This document shows positions 1 to 12,283 of a DNA stretch of 64,000 nucleotides, piece after piece. The notes below the pieces were generated by a model. It did no database searches and was not told the DNA's origin. It saw only the letters and a list, made by a program, of their open reading frames with translations. Made by a program: the position numbers and the translations under genes. The stretch is from Malachius bipustulatus. Its lineage: Eukaryota; Arthropoda; Insecta; Coleoptera; Melyridae. Position 1 is the first letter of the stretch, and each line of letters starts with the position of its first letter. The stretch spans positions 19,104,268 through 19,168,267 of the forward strand of contig OU342639.1 in the NCBI GenBank assembly GCA_910589415.1, in the 5' to 3' direction.

Positions 1-880
1 CCATTTCCAACTACTTATAAAATTCTCATCTGGTCATCTTCCGACAGCAAATAGGGAACTTTACCTTACCTTAGAGCAAGAGCTTCTATACAATTTTTGG
101 AAGGCATCGACGTTCATCTCCCGATCTATCCACAATTGAACATATTATGGGATATGATGGGAAGAAAGTTTGGGCAATTATGGCATTCCTCTTATAACAA
201 CTTAGAGGATTAACGCTTGACTTTGCCAGAGGCATATAGAATGATCTTCCGCAAGCTGCCATGTCGAAAAAATATAATGAAGGTCAACTAATAATTAATA
301 ATTTTTGTGGTTGCGCTTTTTAATTAGGTGCAGCATATTATTGAGAATTAGTGTCATATACATAGTAAAATGTATATAGCTACTGCGGGTAGTCGTCTAA
401 TCCCATCTCTGAATAGCAGAAATCCATTGAACGAACTATAGATAAGTAATAAAGGCGCCTATCATCCAAATGAAATCCTGATGAAGTTACTAATCCAAAT
501 AAAAGTCTGCCGACCTGTCGGCTCATTATAAAGCTCTGAAAGAGCTCATCTGTAGACACACTGCGAGTTACGACGGGCATAGTAAACTATCACCTATCAT
601 TTATAATTGAACCCGAACGCCGTCAATAACAATTTAGGTACGCCCTAGGCCGCTGCCTGTCCCAGCCAGAAGACTAATAAATAGATAAGGATCGCAGCTT
701 TTATATACGATGATACAAAAAGCATTCATTTGAGTAAACACCCCACTCCTTTTCTGCATTGTCATAATCATAACGGTCACGGAAACACTTTGCCCATCTA
801 CTATTAATCCGACAATTCGTTATTTTGCTTTTATAAAATATGTCTTCTTATAACATTAGGTAGGTATATAACATATATAG
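1..880. other. Unassigned AT-rich sequence
   Basis: No recognisable protein, RNA or terminal-repeat structure. The only open frames are under 70 codons and lack family motifs. It lies upstream of a LINE fragment and could be older decayed repeat or intergenic DNA. Confidence 0.4.
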
Positions 881-887
881 GTATAGT

Positions 888-1790
888 ATGATTCAATTAA
901 AACCAGAGAATGTAATTTCGACGTTCCTTACCTTATTATATGTCATACAGCTCTGTGCGCAGATGCAGGAAAATATGCACTGCCAACGCAAATCAATTAA
1001 TTTATTCTCTGACAGCCAAGCGGCACTAACAGTCCTTATAGCTCCAGCCACTGCAAGTCCAAGTTGGTCTGTAACTGTCAACTAACCTTGAATGATCTAA
1101 TAGCAAAGAGCAACGAAGTAACTCTGATCTGGATTCCGGGACATGCTGGATATGGAAAGAACGAACTTGCCGACTCTCTGGCCAGGAAAAAGGTGCCGAG
1201 AATCCGAATTTATCGGACCATCAGAACCAGCATTTGACATAGCACCGGATTTTGCCAAAGCAACGCAATACGGAACTGGGTGGAGAGGGAAGCCCTCCAG
1301 CACTGGCAAAACTTATCAAGATTAGACGATTCGAAGGAATACAGGGTACTTACAAAAAAGGACCAAACAATTATTGGAGCTTAACAGGAAAGAACTGAAA
1401 GCCTTAATAGGCCTCTATACTGGGCTGGGCACTGCAAACTGATTCATCATCTGCACAGGATGGGTTTAGTGAACATGCAGCGCTGAATGCCGCCTGTGCC
1501 TGGAGGATGACGAAACGCAACCAAACACATCCTATGCGAGTATCCCGCTTAAGGAAGGACCAGATCACAAACCTTCGGAATAGACTTTCTCTCTCACACT
1601 GGAGGACATGGATACATTAACAACCAGTCAAGATGGTCAGCTTCCTCAAAGAGGCTGACCTGATGGGGTTAATGTAGCACCAGCACGATAAATATGTGAG
1701 CCACCATAGACCTTCGGTCGCAGTGGAGGTGTCACAATGGCCCACTCAGGAGAAATCTAAATCTACTTTATTATACTTACCTGCTGCTAA
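888..1790 (+). mobile_element. 5'-truncated LINE: RNase H domain to 3' end
   Basis: Non-LTR retrotransposon remnant. The first frame (888-1085) carries the RNase H motif FSDSQAAL. After a frameshift near 1085 a second frame reads LNDLIAKSNEVTLIWIPGHAG followed by NELADSLARK (about 1090-1195), the third and fourth conserved blocks of LINE RNase H. Further shifts and stops follow, but FIGPSEP, NWVEREALQHW, GHCKLIHHLHRMGL and HILCEYP can be read in different frames to about 1545; this is the usual zinc-knuckle-like tail after RNase H in I/R1-type LINEs. The 3' untranslated part (about 1700-1770) recurs at 60694-60790. No reverse transcriptase is present upstream, so the copy is 5'-truncated, as is usual for LINEs. 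It is a dead pseudogene; the clade assignment is inference. Confidence 0.78.
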
Positions 1791-2590
1791 CCTGTCCACA
1801 GACTGAGAAAGGTCATCATCATTTGTATATTAAGATATCAATAATTTATTGACTAATAATTTATCAAAAGAAAACACACGAGGATTATTATTTAGATTCA
1901 GATGCCTAATAAATAATAATATACCTACGAAAGACAAGCTAGAAAAGTGGGAGTGGCGTGAAAAGCTGGCATTGTAGAGCGATTTGAATAATTCGAAATT
2001 ACAGAGTTAGGAGAGAAATTTAAACAAAGCGAGCTGTAGTTGTTTCGGGGCATTACATATGTTGATTGTTTTATCACAAGTTACATGGGGTGGTTCCCGG
2101 AATTAGCTTACGATTGTATTCATCACACGGTATTTACCGCTATTAGTTAATAAAAGGGTGCCGGGCCCTGGAGACGGCTCCCCAAAGGGCCAGCCTCCCT
2201 CTACTCCCTCATTACATGTATATTTACATACATAACGCGTAATCGGATCTACATCTCGAGTGTTATATGATATATAGTTGTCACTTTCAATGCTCCATGT
2301 AAGCGCTAAGGCGAGGGTGGTTTGTGGTCCTATCCTATCCAATTTCCTTTACTGGAATCAATATATCAACTATTCAATAATTCATACATATAACTCTTTT
2401 ATGTAGAGAGTTTTTTATACATAATTACAAAACATATCCTATATTTATGTATGTGACCCCTAATTTCTTTATCTTATTCAAAAAAGCATTTTTTATCGCG
2501 CGAATCCCGAGAAATGCAGGATAATTTTTGCTCCAAAAATTCTATTATTTTCCTATCGCTTACAGCAGAAGAGATAGAAAAACGAGTCCC
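1791..2590. other. Unassigned sequence
   Basis: AT-rich with a short GC-richer patch at about 2090-2340. A 79-codon minus-strand frame there has no recognisable motif. Nothing else can be supported. Confidence 0.4.
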
Positions 2591-2591
2591 T

Positions 2592-3037
2592 TTACCCGTT
2601 ATAAGAAAATATATCAACAAATAAACAACAATACTCTAGCAGACTGTTTAAAATTAAATTAGGAAAAAACCCATAACGCAAGTAATAGGTATGTATTACT
2701 CGATATTGACGTAATTCAGTGAAAAAATTTATTTTTTTTCGAAAAAAAATTTTTTTTTTGTTACTTATAGTTTTTTTTCGAATGTTTTTTGATGGTTGCT
2801 TTAATTTTTTTATACCGAACGACATAAAAAGGACAATATGACGCCCGCATAAGAAAAACAAAAGTCGACAATGAAACTCTGGGAACTCTGCGAACTTTTT
2901 TTTCAGAGTATATTATTTCAGGTTCTTATTAAGCATAAAATTGTGCATGCAACTTTTCTCTAATTTAACCGACCTCGTATCTCTTACCGTTTCCGATATC
3001 CCAATGTTATCCCTTATTCCTTATCTTGGACACACTC
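2592..3037. mobile_element. Partial copy of the GGCGGCCAT palindrome family
   Basis: Right part of the palindromic MITE family seen more completely at 53445-54446. Shared landmarks are ACCGAACGACATAAAAA, AAGAAAAACAAAAGT, AAGCATAAAATTGTGCA and TCTCTAATTTAACCGACC, in the same order. The outer right terminus is lost where the next element (3038) begins. Confidence 0.6.
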
Positions 3038-3369
3038 TATACAGGGTGAGTCTTTATATAATGGTGTATTTCCTTAATGGGACGTTGTAAGGGGGAACTC
3101 GTGCAGCACAGAAAAAAGAGTAAAATAAATGTTTCTTGCAAATCGACCGATTTTGGTGGAATACCAGAAAACTGAAGTAAATTTCGTTGTATATAAATTG
3201 AAACTTTTGATGCCATAGTCTCTATTTTAATCAAACTGTCAATATTAGAGAAGTTGAATTATTCTCAACTTCACCTCAATATTTTACTATTTTTCCTGTG
3301 CTGCACGAATTCCCCCTTATATACAACTTCACATTGAGGGAATGCGCCATTAAAGACTCACCCTGTATA
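3038..3369. mobile_element. Palindromic MITE with TATACAGGGTGAGTC termini
   Basis: The left end TATACAGGGTGAGTCTTTA is matched by the inverted TAAAGACTCACCCTGTATA at the right. The inverted arms are about 70 bp, include a run of GGGGGAA / TTCCCCC with GTGCAGCAC nearby, and flank a non-palindromic middle. There is no coding capacity. TA lies at both outer edges, as expected for Tc1/mariner-type insertion. Confidence 0.78.
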
Positions 3370-3464
3370 CCTAGACCTACTTTATATTGTGATCCTTGTA
3401 CTCTACTTATGTAATGGTTTCTAGATTTCCACTCTTTTTACATCTAAATTTACTAAACAGATTC

Positions 3465-3971
3465 AATAAAGGGTGTTAAGAAAATGACGGATAAACTCTT
3501 TTTGAGACATTGTAGGGGACACTCAGTAGAGTACCTACTAGAAAAATTATTTAAAAAATTCTGGTCTTCAATTTCTTGAGATAAAAAATGCCAAAGTTAA
3601 CATTCTACTATCTTTGTTTTTCGGTATATTCCAAAAACCAGATGCTTTTACAGATATAAAAAGGATACTTTAATCGTTATCAATTAGAAAAAATTGCTTA
3701 AAAGATGTATTACTGGCTTGGAAAATTTAATAAGATTTTTTTTTCTTTTCGCAAGATGCTGAAAAAAGCATTTGGCAACAACCTTGGTTTTGACACCTTA
3801 ACTTTGTTAACTTTGTTAAACATTGCCAAATTTATTGTTCAATATTTTGCTTGTATAATATCTTTTAAAATGTAGCTCTGGATTTTTTTTAAATTATTTT
3901 TCCCGTACTTTACTGAGTGTCCCCTCCAATGTACTAAAGAGTTTATCCGTCATTTTCTTAACACACTGTAT
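3465..3971. mobile_element. Palindromic MITE, GTTAAGAAAATGACGG family
   Basis: The left arm begins AGGGTGTTAAGAAAATGACG and the right arm ends CGTCATTTTCTTAACACACTG. A second copy of the same family is at 52178-53289, where the termini are intact TATACAGGGTG/CACCCTGTA. The arms also share GACACTCAGTAGAGTAC / TTTACTGAGTGTCCCC. Confidence 0.75.
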
Positions 3972-4469
3972 GATATGTAAAAAATACGAGATTTCTAGTT
4001 AACAATTTATTAAGGTTCTTATCAGAGAAGGGCTTCAAAAAAATTTGCGCAATAGAAACTTCATTTCAAACGCATTGCAACGTGTAAAAAAAGTTTTCTC
4101 TCATAGGTAAAGAGATAACTTTCGTGCATGAGTGAATGTTTCAATCCCTTATACCAATTGTCTCACTTTTCTCACCGGTCATTTAAAATTGCCGCTAGTA
4201 GTGCCGCATGCAGTAGTGCACTCTATACAAAATATGTATCGCCCGGCGACAGCACTACTATAGAAACTCACAAACTCAAAACTAAACTAAAACTGAAACT
4301 CTCAGATCAGAGATAAAAAATTGGGCTTAAAATAAAATAAAAAATATTCAAAAATCAAAATAAAATGCATGCACCTACTATATTCCAACACAGATTTTCT
4401 ATTTATCCGAAATTAGCTATTTGGTGAATAATGTCACTATATGGTGATGGTTGAAATGGGTAGGTATTT

Positions 4470-5627
4470 TTATAATAATAATAATAATAATAATAATAAT
4501 TTATTGTTTCCAACAGACAAAGAGCCCAATTACAGGAAACAAAATATAAAATACATTTGACAAAAAGAAAAAAGAAGAAAACAAACCCATTCTTCATACA
4601 GAATTACAAAATTAACAACAGATTATAACTAAAAACTATGAAAAGCTATGAAATAAAAAACATAGCAAAATTAATACCATTAATTAATAACAAGATAATC
4701 TAATAATCAATAATAATCAACTAATAACTAAGTAAATAATTATATTAACAATCAAGAATAGTATTATGCTACCAATTAATTTACAGATAGAAAGTCGCTA
4801 ATACCGACAACTACCAGACCATCTCTCAATAACAAGGCGACGCATAATGCTGAAACTGTCATGGTTCAAGTCGCAACAATCACTAATACTATTAAAATAA
4901 GCACACATCAGGTAAAGTGGCGACCTAGTCAGAGCACCACTTTTTCCAGAGGGAGTGTAAAAAGTTATTGAGTAACGTGAATTTAAACGGGGAACCAAGA
5001 ACGGCAATTTACCAAGCAAAAACTCGCAGTCTATTCCACCATTTACCAGTTTAAAAAGGAAACGAGTTACAACAATTATACGCCTCATTTCCAGCGATAA
5101 AACTCCAAACCTATTGAGAAGGAGAGTGTGTTCAAATCCTCGTTGGGGATAGACACCTTCAACTCGGAAGAATAAGAACTTCAGAAATTTTCGCTGAACA
5201 TTTTCCAGGGCATGAATATGGGCTTGGGGAACAGGAAACCAGATAAGACACGCATACTCAAGTCTAGATCTAACCAGAGTGTAAAAGAGCGTTAACAATG
5301 CACCAACATTTGTGAACTCTTTACAGTTCCTATAAATGAAGCCGAATGTTTTAAGGGCGCGGCTAACAATATCAGAGATGTGAGTGGCAAAGTTAAAGCT
5401 GCAATCGAAAAGAACACCCAGGTCCCTGATAGAATCCACTCTCGCCAGCTGTATATCACCGATGGTGTAACCAAAATACTCGGTAGATCTTCTACGAGAG
5501 TAGGTAATAACACTGCACTTGGAGGTATTCAGGGAGAGCCTGTTCAGTTCACACCACTCCATTACACGGTCAACATTATTCTGCAAAAGAGAACAGTCAG
5601 AGATGGACCTAACATTTACGAATAGTT
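4470..5627 (-). mobile_element. 5'-truncated LINE with (TTA)n 3' tail
   Basis: Minus-strand non-LTR retrotransposon copy. It begins inside the reverse transcriptase at about 5627 and ends in a (TTA)n/(AAT)n run at about 4472-4503, a typical LINE 3' tail. A 3' untranslated stretch of about 300 bases separates the stop codon at 4798 from the tail. The coding remnant is listed separately. A target-site duplication could not be seen. Confidence 0.75.
4798..5626 (-). pseudogene. Reverse transcriptase C-terminal part (jockey/CR1-like LINE)
   Basis: An open frame of about 275 codons without internal stops. It starts just after where the catalytic FADD box of the RT would be (KLFVNVRSISDCSLLQNN can be read from 5626) and runs through the thumb: WCELNRLSLNTSKC, RVDSIRDLGVLFD, HISDIV, ALKTFGFIYRNC and LVRSRLEYACLIW. 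These blocks are characteristic of the RT C-terminus in jockey/CR1-group LINEs that lack RNase H. It lacks the palm catalytic residues and the endonuclease, so it is inactive. The intact frame suggests a fairly young insertion. The true family could only be fixed by alignment. Confidence 0.82.
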
Positions 5628-5673
5628 TTTATACCTATATACCTCTAGAACTATAGTTATAGAACTCAATCAC

Positions 5674-6527
5674 TATACAGTGTGTGTCACAGGCATGGTA
5701 CACCCCCTTTTTTTTCTTTATTTTTGGAGATAATTTTTTGAAATTTGGTACGTCGCATATTCTCGATAGAGCGCACTTTTTAGCAGAAAATTGAATTTTT
5801 TTCCACATCCGGTTTTTCCGGAAATGTAACCAACTTTTTATTTTTAAACGGGACACCCTATATATTATTAAATTTTTGCATTCTATACATTTGTACAAAT
5901 CCAACAATACCACATAAGTACCATTTTAAATGTCAAATTTGTTTTTATTTAATTTTTTATTTCTCAATTATAGTGTGCCATGACTATTTCGTTTTACTCC
6001 AATTGGATCATCTAATGCTAGAAAAATCGAATTTTTGTTCAAAGTACTAACTAAATTAAGTGATTTATGGATAAATTATGCGCACCGGAATGATTTTTGA
6101 GCTGGATTAATTTTTTTCAAATGGTACCATATTGGTACCGAGGTACCATCTACTAGTACTCTTAATAAGGGACATTTTGGTGTGCCCATTTTGCATCTGT
6201 GACGAACACAACTGAAGTCATTGCACACTATAATTGAGAAATAAAAAATTATATAAAAACAGATTTGACATTTAAAATGGTACTTATGTGGTATTGTTGG
6301 ATTTGTACAAATGTTTAGAATGCAAAAATTTAATAATATATAGGGTGTCCTGTTTAAAAATAAAAAGTTGGTTACATTTCCGGAAAAACCGGATGTGGGA
6401 AAAAAATTAATTTTCTGCTAAAAAGTGCGCTCTATCGAGAATATTCGACGTACCAAATTTCAAAAAATTATCTCCAAAAATAAAGAAAAAAAAGGGGGTG
6501 TACCATGCCTGTGACACACACTGTATA
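5674..6527. mobile_element. Palindromic MITE, TATACAGTGTGTGTCAC family, copy 1
   Basis: Near-perfect arms of about 310 bp: the left starts TATACAGTGTGTGTCACAGG and the right ends CTGTGACACACACTGTATA. They flank a loop of about 230 bp. An inner repeat, TATAGTGTGCCATGAC against GTCATTGCACACTATA, brackets the loop. The loop contains three nearby GGTACC-type words. A 92-codon frame in the left arm is only the palindrome read through. Copy 2 at 13204-14028 has the loop in the opposite orientation. Confidence 0.85.
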
Positions 6528-6529
6528 GG

Positions 6530-7570
6530 CGCCAAATTGGTTCCAGTTCATAGAATAAATTATAAATTCAAATTTGGAGAGATTTCCTTAAAATAAATTG
6601 CTTAAATATTTAGCCTTTGAAATATGTCATTCTCCACCTCTGTTTTATTTCATAAAATATTCATAAATGCAGTTTAGTATTTGTTTTAACGAAGCTTTTT
6701 ATTTTCACGCACCCCTCTGAGGATTAATTTTAACAAAGGCTGGAATTCTAAATTGTGTATTTGTCTGTTCCTATGATAACTCCCCTTTTCTTGAAAATGT
6801 TAATTGCAAATAAATGTCACAATTATAATTGTAAATTTTCTATATTTTTCACGCTCTTCCTTTAAGCCCGCGTTTTATTTTCCATCAACTTTTCGCATAT
6901 TTTATGTATTTTTTTCTATTTGTTTTAAGGATTAATACAACCTGGACTTTGAGGTAATATTGCTATTATATAGGTATAGCATACCTATTACTCGAGGTGC
7001 ATGTAACGAAGAATGGAAAAAGTCCCGAGAAAATATATCTTCTCTCATATGAAATCAGAGGCATAAAAAGAGTATTACCATAAATGATTTAATAAAATTT
7101 CCAGTTTTACCGAAAGGCAATTTCCTTTAACCAACTAGGTTAGAATAGGGGAGTTTTTATAAAAACATGGACAAATAATCAGTTATTGGCGTTGGTAGCG
7201 TAATAGCTAAAGCAGCAAACGTCCAGGACAAAGTGTAACAACGTAACGATGAATAAAACGCTTATACTTTGATGTTGTGAGGCTTGTTTTGTTGAAAATA
7301 AGTAATTACCCTTAAAAGCAACGAGATCCTCTTTGTGCTTAAAAAGCTCCGACGTCGACGTCAACCATGTATACAATTTACATACTGATTAGATTCCTCT
7401 GCAAACCACCAAAAACAATTTCCAAATTCCCTAATACCTTTAGCTTTAATGATATTTTTGTTCAACTTTTCACTTACAAATTGATGTTTTGTATATGTTT
7501 CATGAATAAAACGTCTTAGATTAATCATATCGAACGAATATATATATATTACAGATGGTTTTTTATCTCT
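6530..7570. other. Unassigned AT-rich sequence
   Basis: No recognised coding, RNA or TE termini. It may be intergenic or intronic DNA. Confidence 0.4.
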
Positions 7571-7597
7571 ATCTCTATTAGGATCTTAAGAAGTGGC

Positions 7598-7735
7598 AGA
7601 GATATGGGGTCGGTTAAGTTAGAGAAAATTTGCACAATTTTATGCTTGTTAAGAATATGTAACAAAATTTAGGACAACTTCAGACGTTGCGGAAATATCC
7701 AGAAATACCGAAAATCGATATTACCTATTTTTGCC
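7598..7735. mobile_element. Fragment of left arm of the GGCGGCCAT palindrome family
   Basis: GGTCGGTTAAGTTAGAGAAA, GCACAATTTTATGCTTGTTA and GGACAACTTCAGACGTTGC match the left arm of the element at 53445-54446. The remainder of the element is missing. Confidence 0.6.
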
Positions 7736-7744
7736 ATTATCTTT

Positions 7745-7858
7745 TAGTGTATTTTTTAATAAAAAAATACACTATTGAGGACCCAGATCACGAAAAAGTG
7801 GTTTTCCAAAATTCACCTGCCAATAGTGTATATTTTTATTAAAAAAATATACTAAAAT
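7745..7858. repeat. Short repeat bounded by AT-rich hairpins
   Basis: A perfect 30-base palindrome (7745-7774, starting TAGTGTATTTTTT) is followed by TTGAGGACCCAGATCACG, a segment ending ATTCACCTGCC, and a second related palindrome at about 7824-7855. The same palindrome plus TTGAGGAC flank occurs at 41430-41459 (inverted) and 59951-59980. The CCAGATCACGAAAAAGTGG segment is also shared with 41330-41375. Confidence 0.7.
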
Positions 7859-7934
7859 GACTTGCATGTCCCCATATCTTAACTTTTCACATGATGGTAT
7901 CTTACTATGTATATGTGAATAAAATTTTAACACA

Positions 7935-8262
7935 GGGTGATGGAAATAATCAGATTTTTAATCGCCCGGCGCTGTATAAAAATTTCAAGTACACTGTAAA
8001 ATGGCACATGAAAAGTAAGATACGGACATGTTAGTCGTTTTTCGATATTTCGAGCCGTTTGCAATGTGAGCTGCTTTGAAAATGAAAAATTGCGATTTTT
8101 ATTTGTTTATAACTCGTAAACTACTGCGATTTAAACTGCGACAGTAAAAACCATTCTTAATGGATTTTTTCAGACAATCTGAAAATGTATAATAATATTC
8201 AGGGTGTCCTATTAAAAAAAATGCAAGACGTCATTACTGAACCAAGGAACACCCTGCATAAA
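7935..8262. mobile_element. Diverged arm of the 35320 palindrome family plus a short CAGGGTG pair
   Basis: 7935-8200 resembles one arm of the element at 35320-36219, sharing CATGAAAAGT, GAAAATGAAAAATTGCGA, TTTATAACTC and TTTTTTCAGACAATCTGAAAAT in matching order. It is followed by a 60-base piece, CAGGGTGTCC...GGAACACCCTG (8199-8260), a miniature inverted pair of the common terminus. Confidence 0.5.
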
Positions 8263-10440
8263 AAATGTTACGTCAATAGAACATAAATTAAAACAAAATT
8301 GGACCTGGTTTTTTTAATTATACAAATATTAACTCAGAAAATTAATTTATCCATTACTTTTGAGAAGGATTGTATTTATAATATTTCTAGTTTGCCTCTA
8401 TTAACCGTCCACATTATAGATTTCCGTTACTTTATAGCTACATAATATTTAGATAAGCAAGAGCATGATGCTACTTTGACAACCTGTCATTGAAATTTGG
8501 TTTTATCGTCAAGTTCTTGTCCTACGCAACCATAAGACTGGACATTCTTGACATAATTCAGGATGAGCTGTTTATGAAAGGACAGCTGCATTTTTGTCAA
8601 GTTATATTTCTCCAAATCCAAACATATAGGATTTCCTGTAGAGGTAACTCTATATAGGAATGTTACAGATATTGGTCAATTTTGATGCACAACCCTAATC
8701 CAGAAATTTTGATTTTTCAATCCGACCTTTTTCCTTTAGTTTTTAGCTTCAAGAGAAGCAAAGATTTTGAAAATCTGTTGGCAAAGATGTTTTTGCCATC
8801 AAAAGAAAACAGAAACTTCTTTGCACCACTTGGAAAAGTCACCCCCACTCTTTCCATAATAAATAAAATATTTCATAGGTATTATAGGAACATAAAACTA
8901 ACAAGTCTCGACTGCTTATAATAAATTATAATTGATGTTTGGAGATATTTTATATTCTTAATTTTACCTAATTCATCGATAACTGCGTTGTTATTGACAT
9001 TAATAAATAATAAAAAACAATTTAAAAAATATGATGAGTTTGCATGTTTGATAACATTAATTGGATGTTCCGATATATAAATCAACGTTTGAGTAAGTCC
9101 GTAATTAGGGTAGAGAAGCTTATAGGTAATTACAAGTACACCAGTCACGTGCAATTTTTAAAGCCCTCATGTAGATAACAAATGCAACAAAGCATATTTC
9201 CTATTAAATATGAAATGGCTTCAATAAGAAATAGTCGTAACAAAACGTTATTTTCTGCAAGATTTGCTTCGAATGGTTGTAACTGTGTGCGCGACCAAAC
9301 CAACCATTGTTGATTTAATTGTTTCCGTTTTTGCGCAACGCGTGTGCTTTGCGAAGGGACAAATTCGAATAGGCAGCAGGAGCAACTCCAGCTTCTGTCT
9401 CTCAATATGTTCTGCCTCTTCCCTGTCCCTGGCCTGGCTTTCAAACTCTCAGCTTCCATTCTCGGTCATTCGGTTGAAATTACCATATTCCTCTATACGC
9501 CACCAAAAAGAGACACAGAAAAAGTTTTAAATTGCATTTGTTGTACATGATTATTGATCTGAATTCCTTCCAGCTTTTATTTTTAATGAATACCTAGATA
9601 TATTAATTTGTTATATAGGTAATGTCATTCTTTAAATTTAACTGAGCAAATTGTTTTGAAGTGAAGATACCTATAATAAATTTGTATATAAGTACATATA
9701 TACCTGCCTATATAAATTGAATCTAGCATAATAGTAAATATATAGAAATATAATGAGAAGGATCAGGGACAATTATTCCTTTCTATTGTATCGTTATTCA
9801 CGTCGGAGTTTCTGACAAGGAATTCAAGGATCTTATACAATATTCCTGAAATGGCCATTACGAGAGCGGAAGCTGAAGCAGCCAGTACTACCAAGTGAAC
9901 AGAACAAGCCGGAAGAGCAATGTTGTAAACTTTCAGCAACCAGAAGGGCATTATGATGATGTTGCCAGAGAATTCGGGGGTGTAGCAGGTCTCAATCAAT
10001 ATTTCATGCTGATTCTTATAGGAAGTGATTAAAAAGATCTTGTTCAGAATTATTTCAAGCGAGTTATTTAGAAGAAAGCAATACAAATTCGTCGATTTGT
10101 TGAAGAAAAATTTAGAACAGTAAATTTTAATATGTAGAATTGTAAAGCTTGATTAGTATTATTATATACCTAAGTATTATTCAATAAGCGCATTATCACG
10201 CGCGAAGTTGAACATTGCAGCACAAGACGCACAAGTTCTTATAATAGCCATTAGGTACCTACCTATATGTGCATGCGGGTCGAATATAACATCTACTTTG
10301 TATAAAAGTTCTATTTTTTTCAATTAAATTAAGTACCTAAGTATAAAAAATCTCCATGGAATTCAATTTCTGTGAAAGAAATATGGGTTCTCTTTTACGA
10401 AAGGTAAATTAATTCGGTTTTGAAATATTGAGAAAATAAA
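8263..10440. other. Unassigned sequence
   Basis: No supportable gene. Overlapping open frames on both strands at about 9145-9550 (up to 104 codons on the minus strand) show no family motif. The minus frame reading QARDREEAEHIERQKLELL could be a decayed retroelement ORF or an exon fragment, but nothing confirms either. Confidence 0.4.
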
Positions 10441-11142
10441 GGAAAATTCATGGTGTCTAGTAATAAAAGTGGACTGAAAACTCGAAAAAAAGTCGATATG
10501 TAACCAAAAATTCGCAATCAGGAACAGGACTGGATCCCAGAGTTTTCATAGTCAACTTTCTTTTTTTTTCTTTTTTTCTTTAAAAAAGACAACTTTAGAC
10601 CGAAAATCATAGAGAAATTAAAAAAATATAAGGCAAGCAATATGACTTCATATTGAGGTAGGTATTTCGACGAAAAAAGTTTTGTTTTTCTTTGAAAAAA
10701 AGAAGAAAAACTTTTGGATTTTTTTTCGAAGTTCATTAATTTTTGGTTTCCATTAATTTTTCATACCGAACGACAAAAAAAAAATATGGCGTCATAAGTA
10801 AAACGAAAGTTGACTATGAAAACTCTAAGATCTAAGTAGTCGGCTTATTTTTTGAAACGTGTCATATATATGGGCGGTATAGTTTTGACGACTTATGTAG
10901 GCCTACAAAAAATTTATTAAATTCCAATAATAAGATTTGACAAAAATAAGAAATGTCGATTTTTCAGTTTTTTCAGGATATTTCAGGAGCAGTCACAGAT
11001 ATTTTAATTATACCTATGTCTTGATGGATTCGAGATGGCCACAAAATTGCTCTTCTTTGGACTTGTTTAACCGACCCTGTATCTCTGCATTTACGAGATA
11101 GCAATATAGAGAAGCATATTATATATGGTGCACCCTGTATAT
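10440..11142. mobile_element. GGCGGCCAT palindrome family, left end truncated
   Basis: The right end GGTGCACCCTGTATA (about 11128-11142) and the preceding GAGATAGCAATATAGAGAAG match the right end of 21903-22909. The centre has the inverted pair CATAGTCAACTTTC / GAAAGTTGACTATG. The left terminus is absent, with sequence similarity fading near 10440-10520. Confidence 0.65.
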
Positions 11143-11463
11143 ACAGTGTGTCCGTTTTTTGAGGCTATATAACCATGGGTATCTCGCTTATCAGTAGAGA
11201 TATATAAAAAGAAATGTTTTTCTTTGAAAAGAAAAGAATAAAAATTTTGGAATTTTTTTCGAAGAAAAAATCAATATGGCGGCCATATACCTAAGACAAA
11301 AAAAGTTGGCTACGAAAACTCTGGGATCTAGTCGGCTTTGAAATTTTTTTGTAATCTCAATTAAGTATAGATAGCTTTTGATGACTTAAGTATAAACCCA
11401 CAAAAAGTAAATTATTAATTTGCAATAATATAAAAGAAAGATGGCTAAAACAAGAAATTTTGT
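11141..11463. mobile_element. Partial GGCGGCCAT-family element abutting the previous one
   Basis: Starts TATACAGTGTGTCCG directly at the end of the preceding element. It contains AATATGGCGGCCATAT (about 11273-11288) and AACTCTGGGATCTAGTCGG, the family core. The right terminus is missing. Confidence 0.55.
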
Positions 11464-12283
11464 TTCTTTAGCCGCAACAATACGTTAACAATACCATAGT
11501 TATGGTTACGTTCGAGTATTGTTGAGAAGGTGCGTGTTCCAAGTTTACAATGCTCCAGGAGAAAATCTGTTAGGCATTCCTGTGAGGTCTCTCCAAAAGT
11601 TTTCTCTTTCTTTCTTTATTTTGTCTTTGAAAAAATTTTCTCCTAATTCCGCAAAAAAAGATACTGGCGTCTGACCCTATATGAGCGGGTTTCTTCATCC
11701 TCGCTTTGGCAGGTTGTTGGCTTCGAGAGAATAAGGATATAGCAGGAGCAGGTACTCAACGCGAGATCTGATGAAAACCTTAATGACCGATGTTAAAAAA
11801 GCTTCTGAGGAAATCATATAGAAAGCTTTGTCTCATAAAACGAGATAAATGTTTGTAAGGTAATTGGGATTATCATTGTTGGATCAGATTAAATTAACTT
11901 TCTTTAAATGGGGTTCAGATCATTGTTTTTTGCAGGCTAAGCTGGTGTCATGCAAGTTCAGGTCAAATCGTTGTCCTTTTTTCAGTAAACTCTACTCATA
12001 TGGCTTGGTTTTTATCATATCTCTGGGAGAAATTTAATCTTTCAAGCGCGGAGAGCTTGTTGAAGCTCAGTTCTAATTGCAAGGCCAGTTCAAATAGTTT
12101 TTCATAGGCCAATTCAGACCATGCAGATTATAGCCAGATAAGCTTTTCCCACTGAATAAAGATAACCTTATACATGATATAGATAATGTAATGAAACTGA
12201 AAATTATTTGAGTGAATTTAACTGATGATTGCAAGGCTTTTCTGAGCTTCTTCGACTCGTTTTTTTCCTAATTCGGTGTGGCT
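11464..12283. other. Unassigned sequence
   Basis: Slightly less AT-rich. No protein motif or repeat terminus was recognised. Confidence 0.35.

Noticed and set aside
9145..9550. Overlapping frames on both strands as an exon
   Set aside because: No family motif on either strand and no clear splice-site arrangement; left as unassigned.
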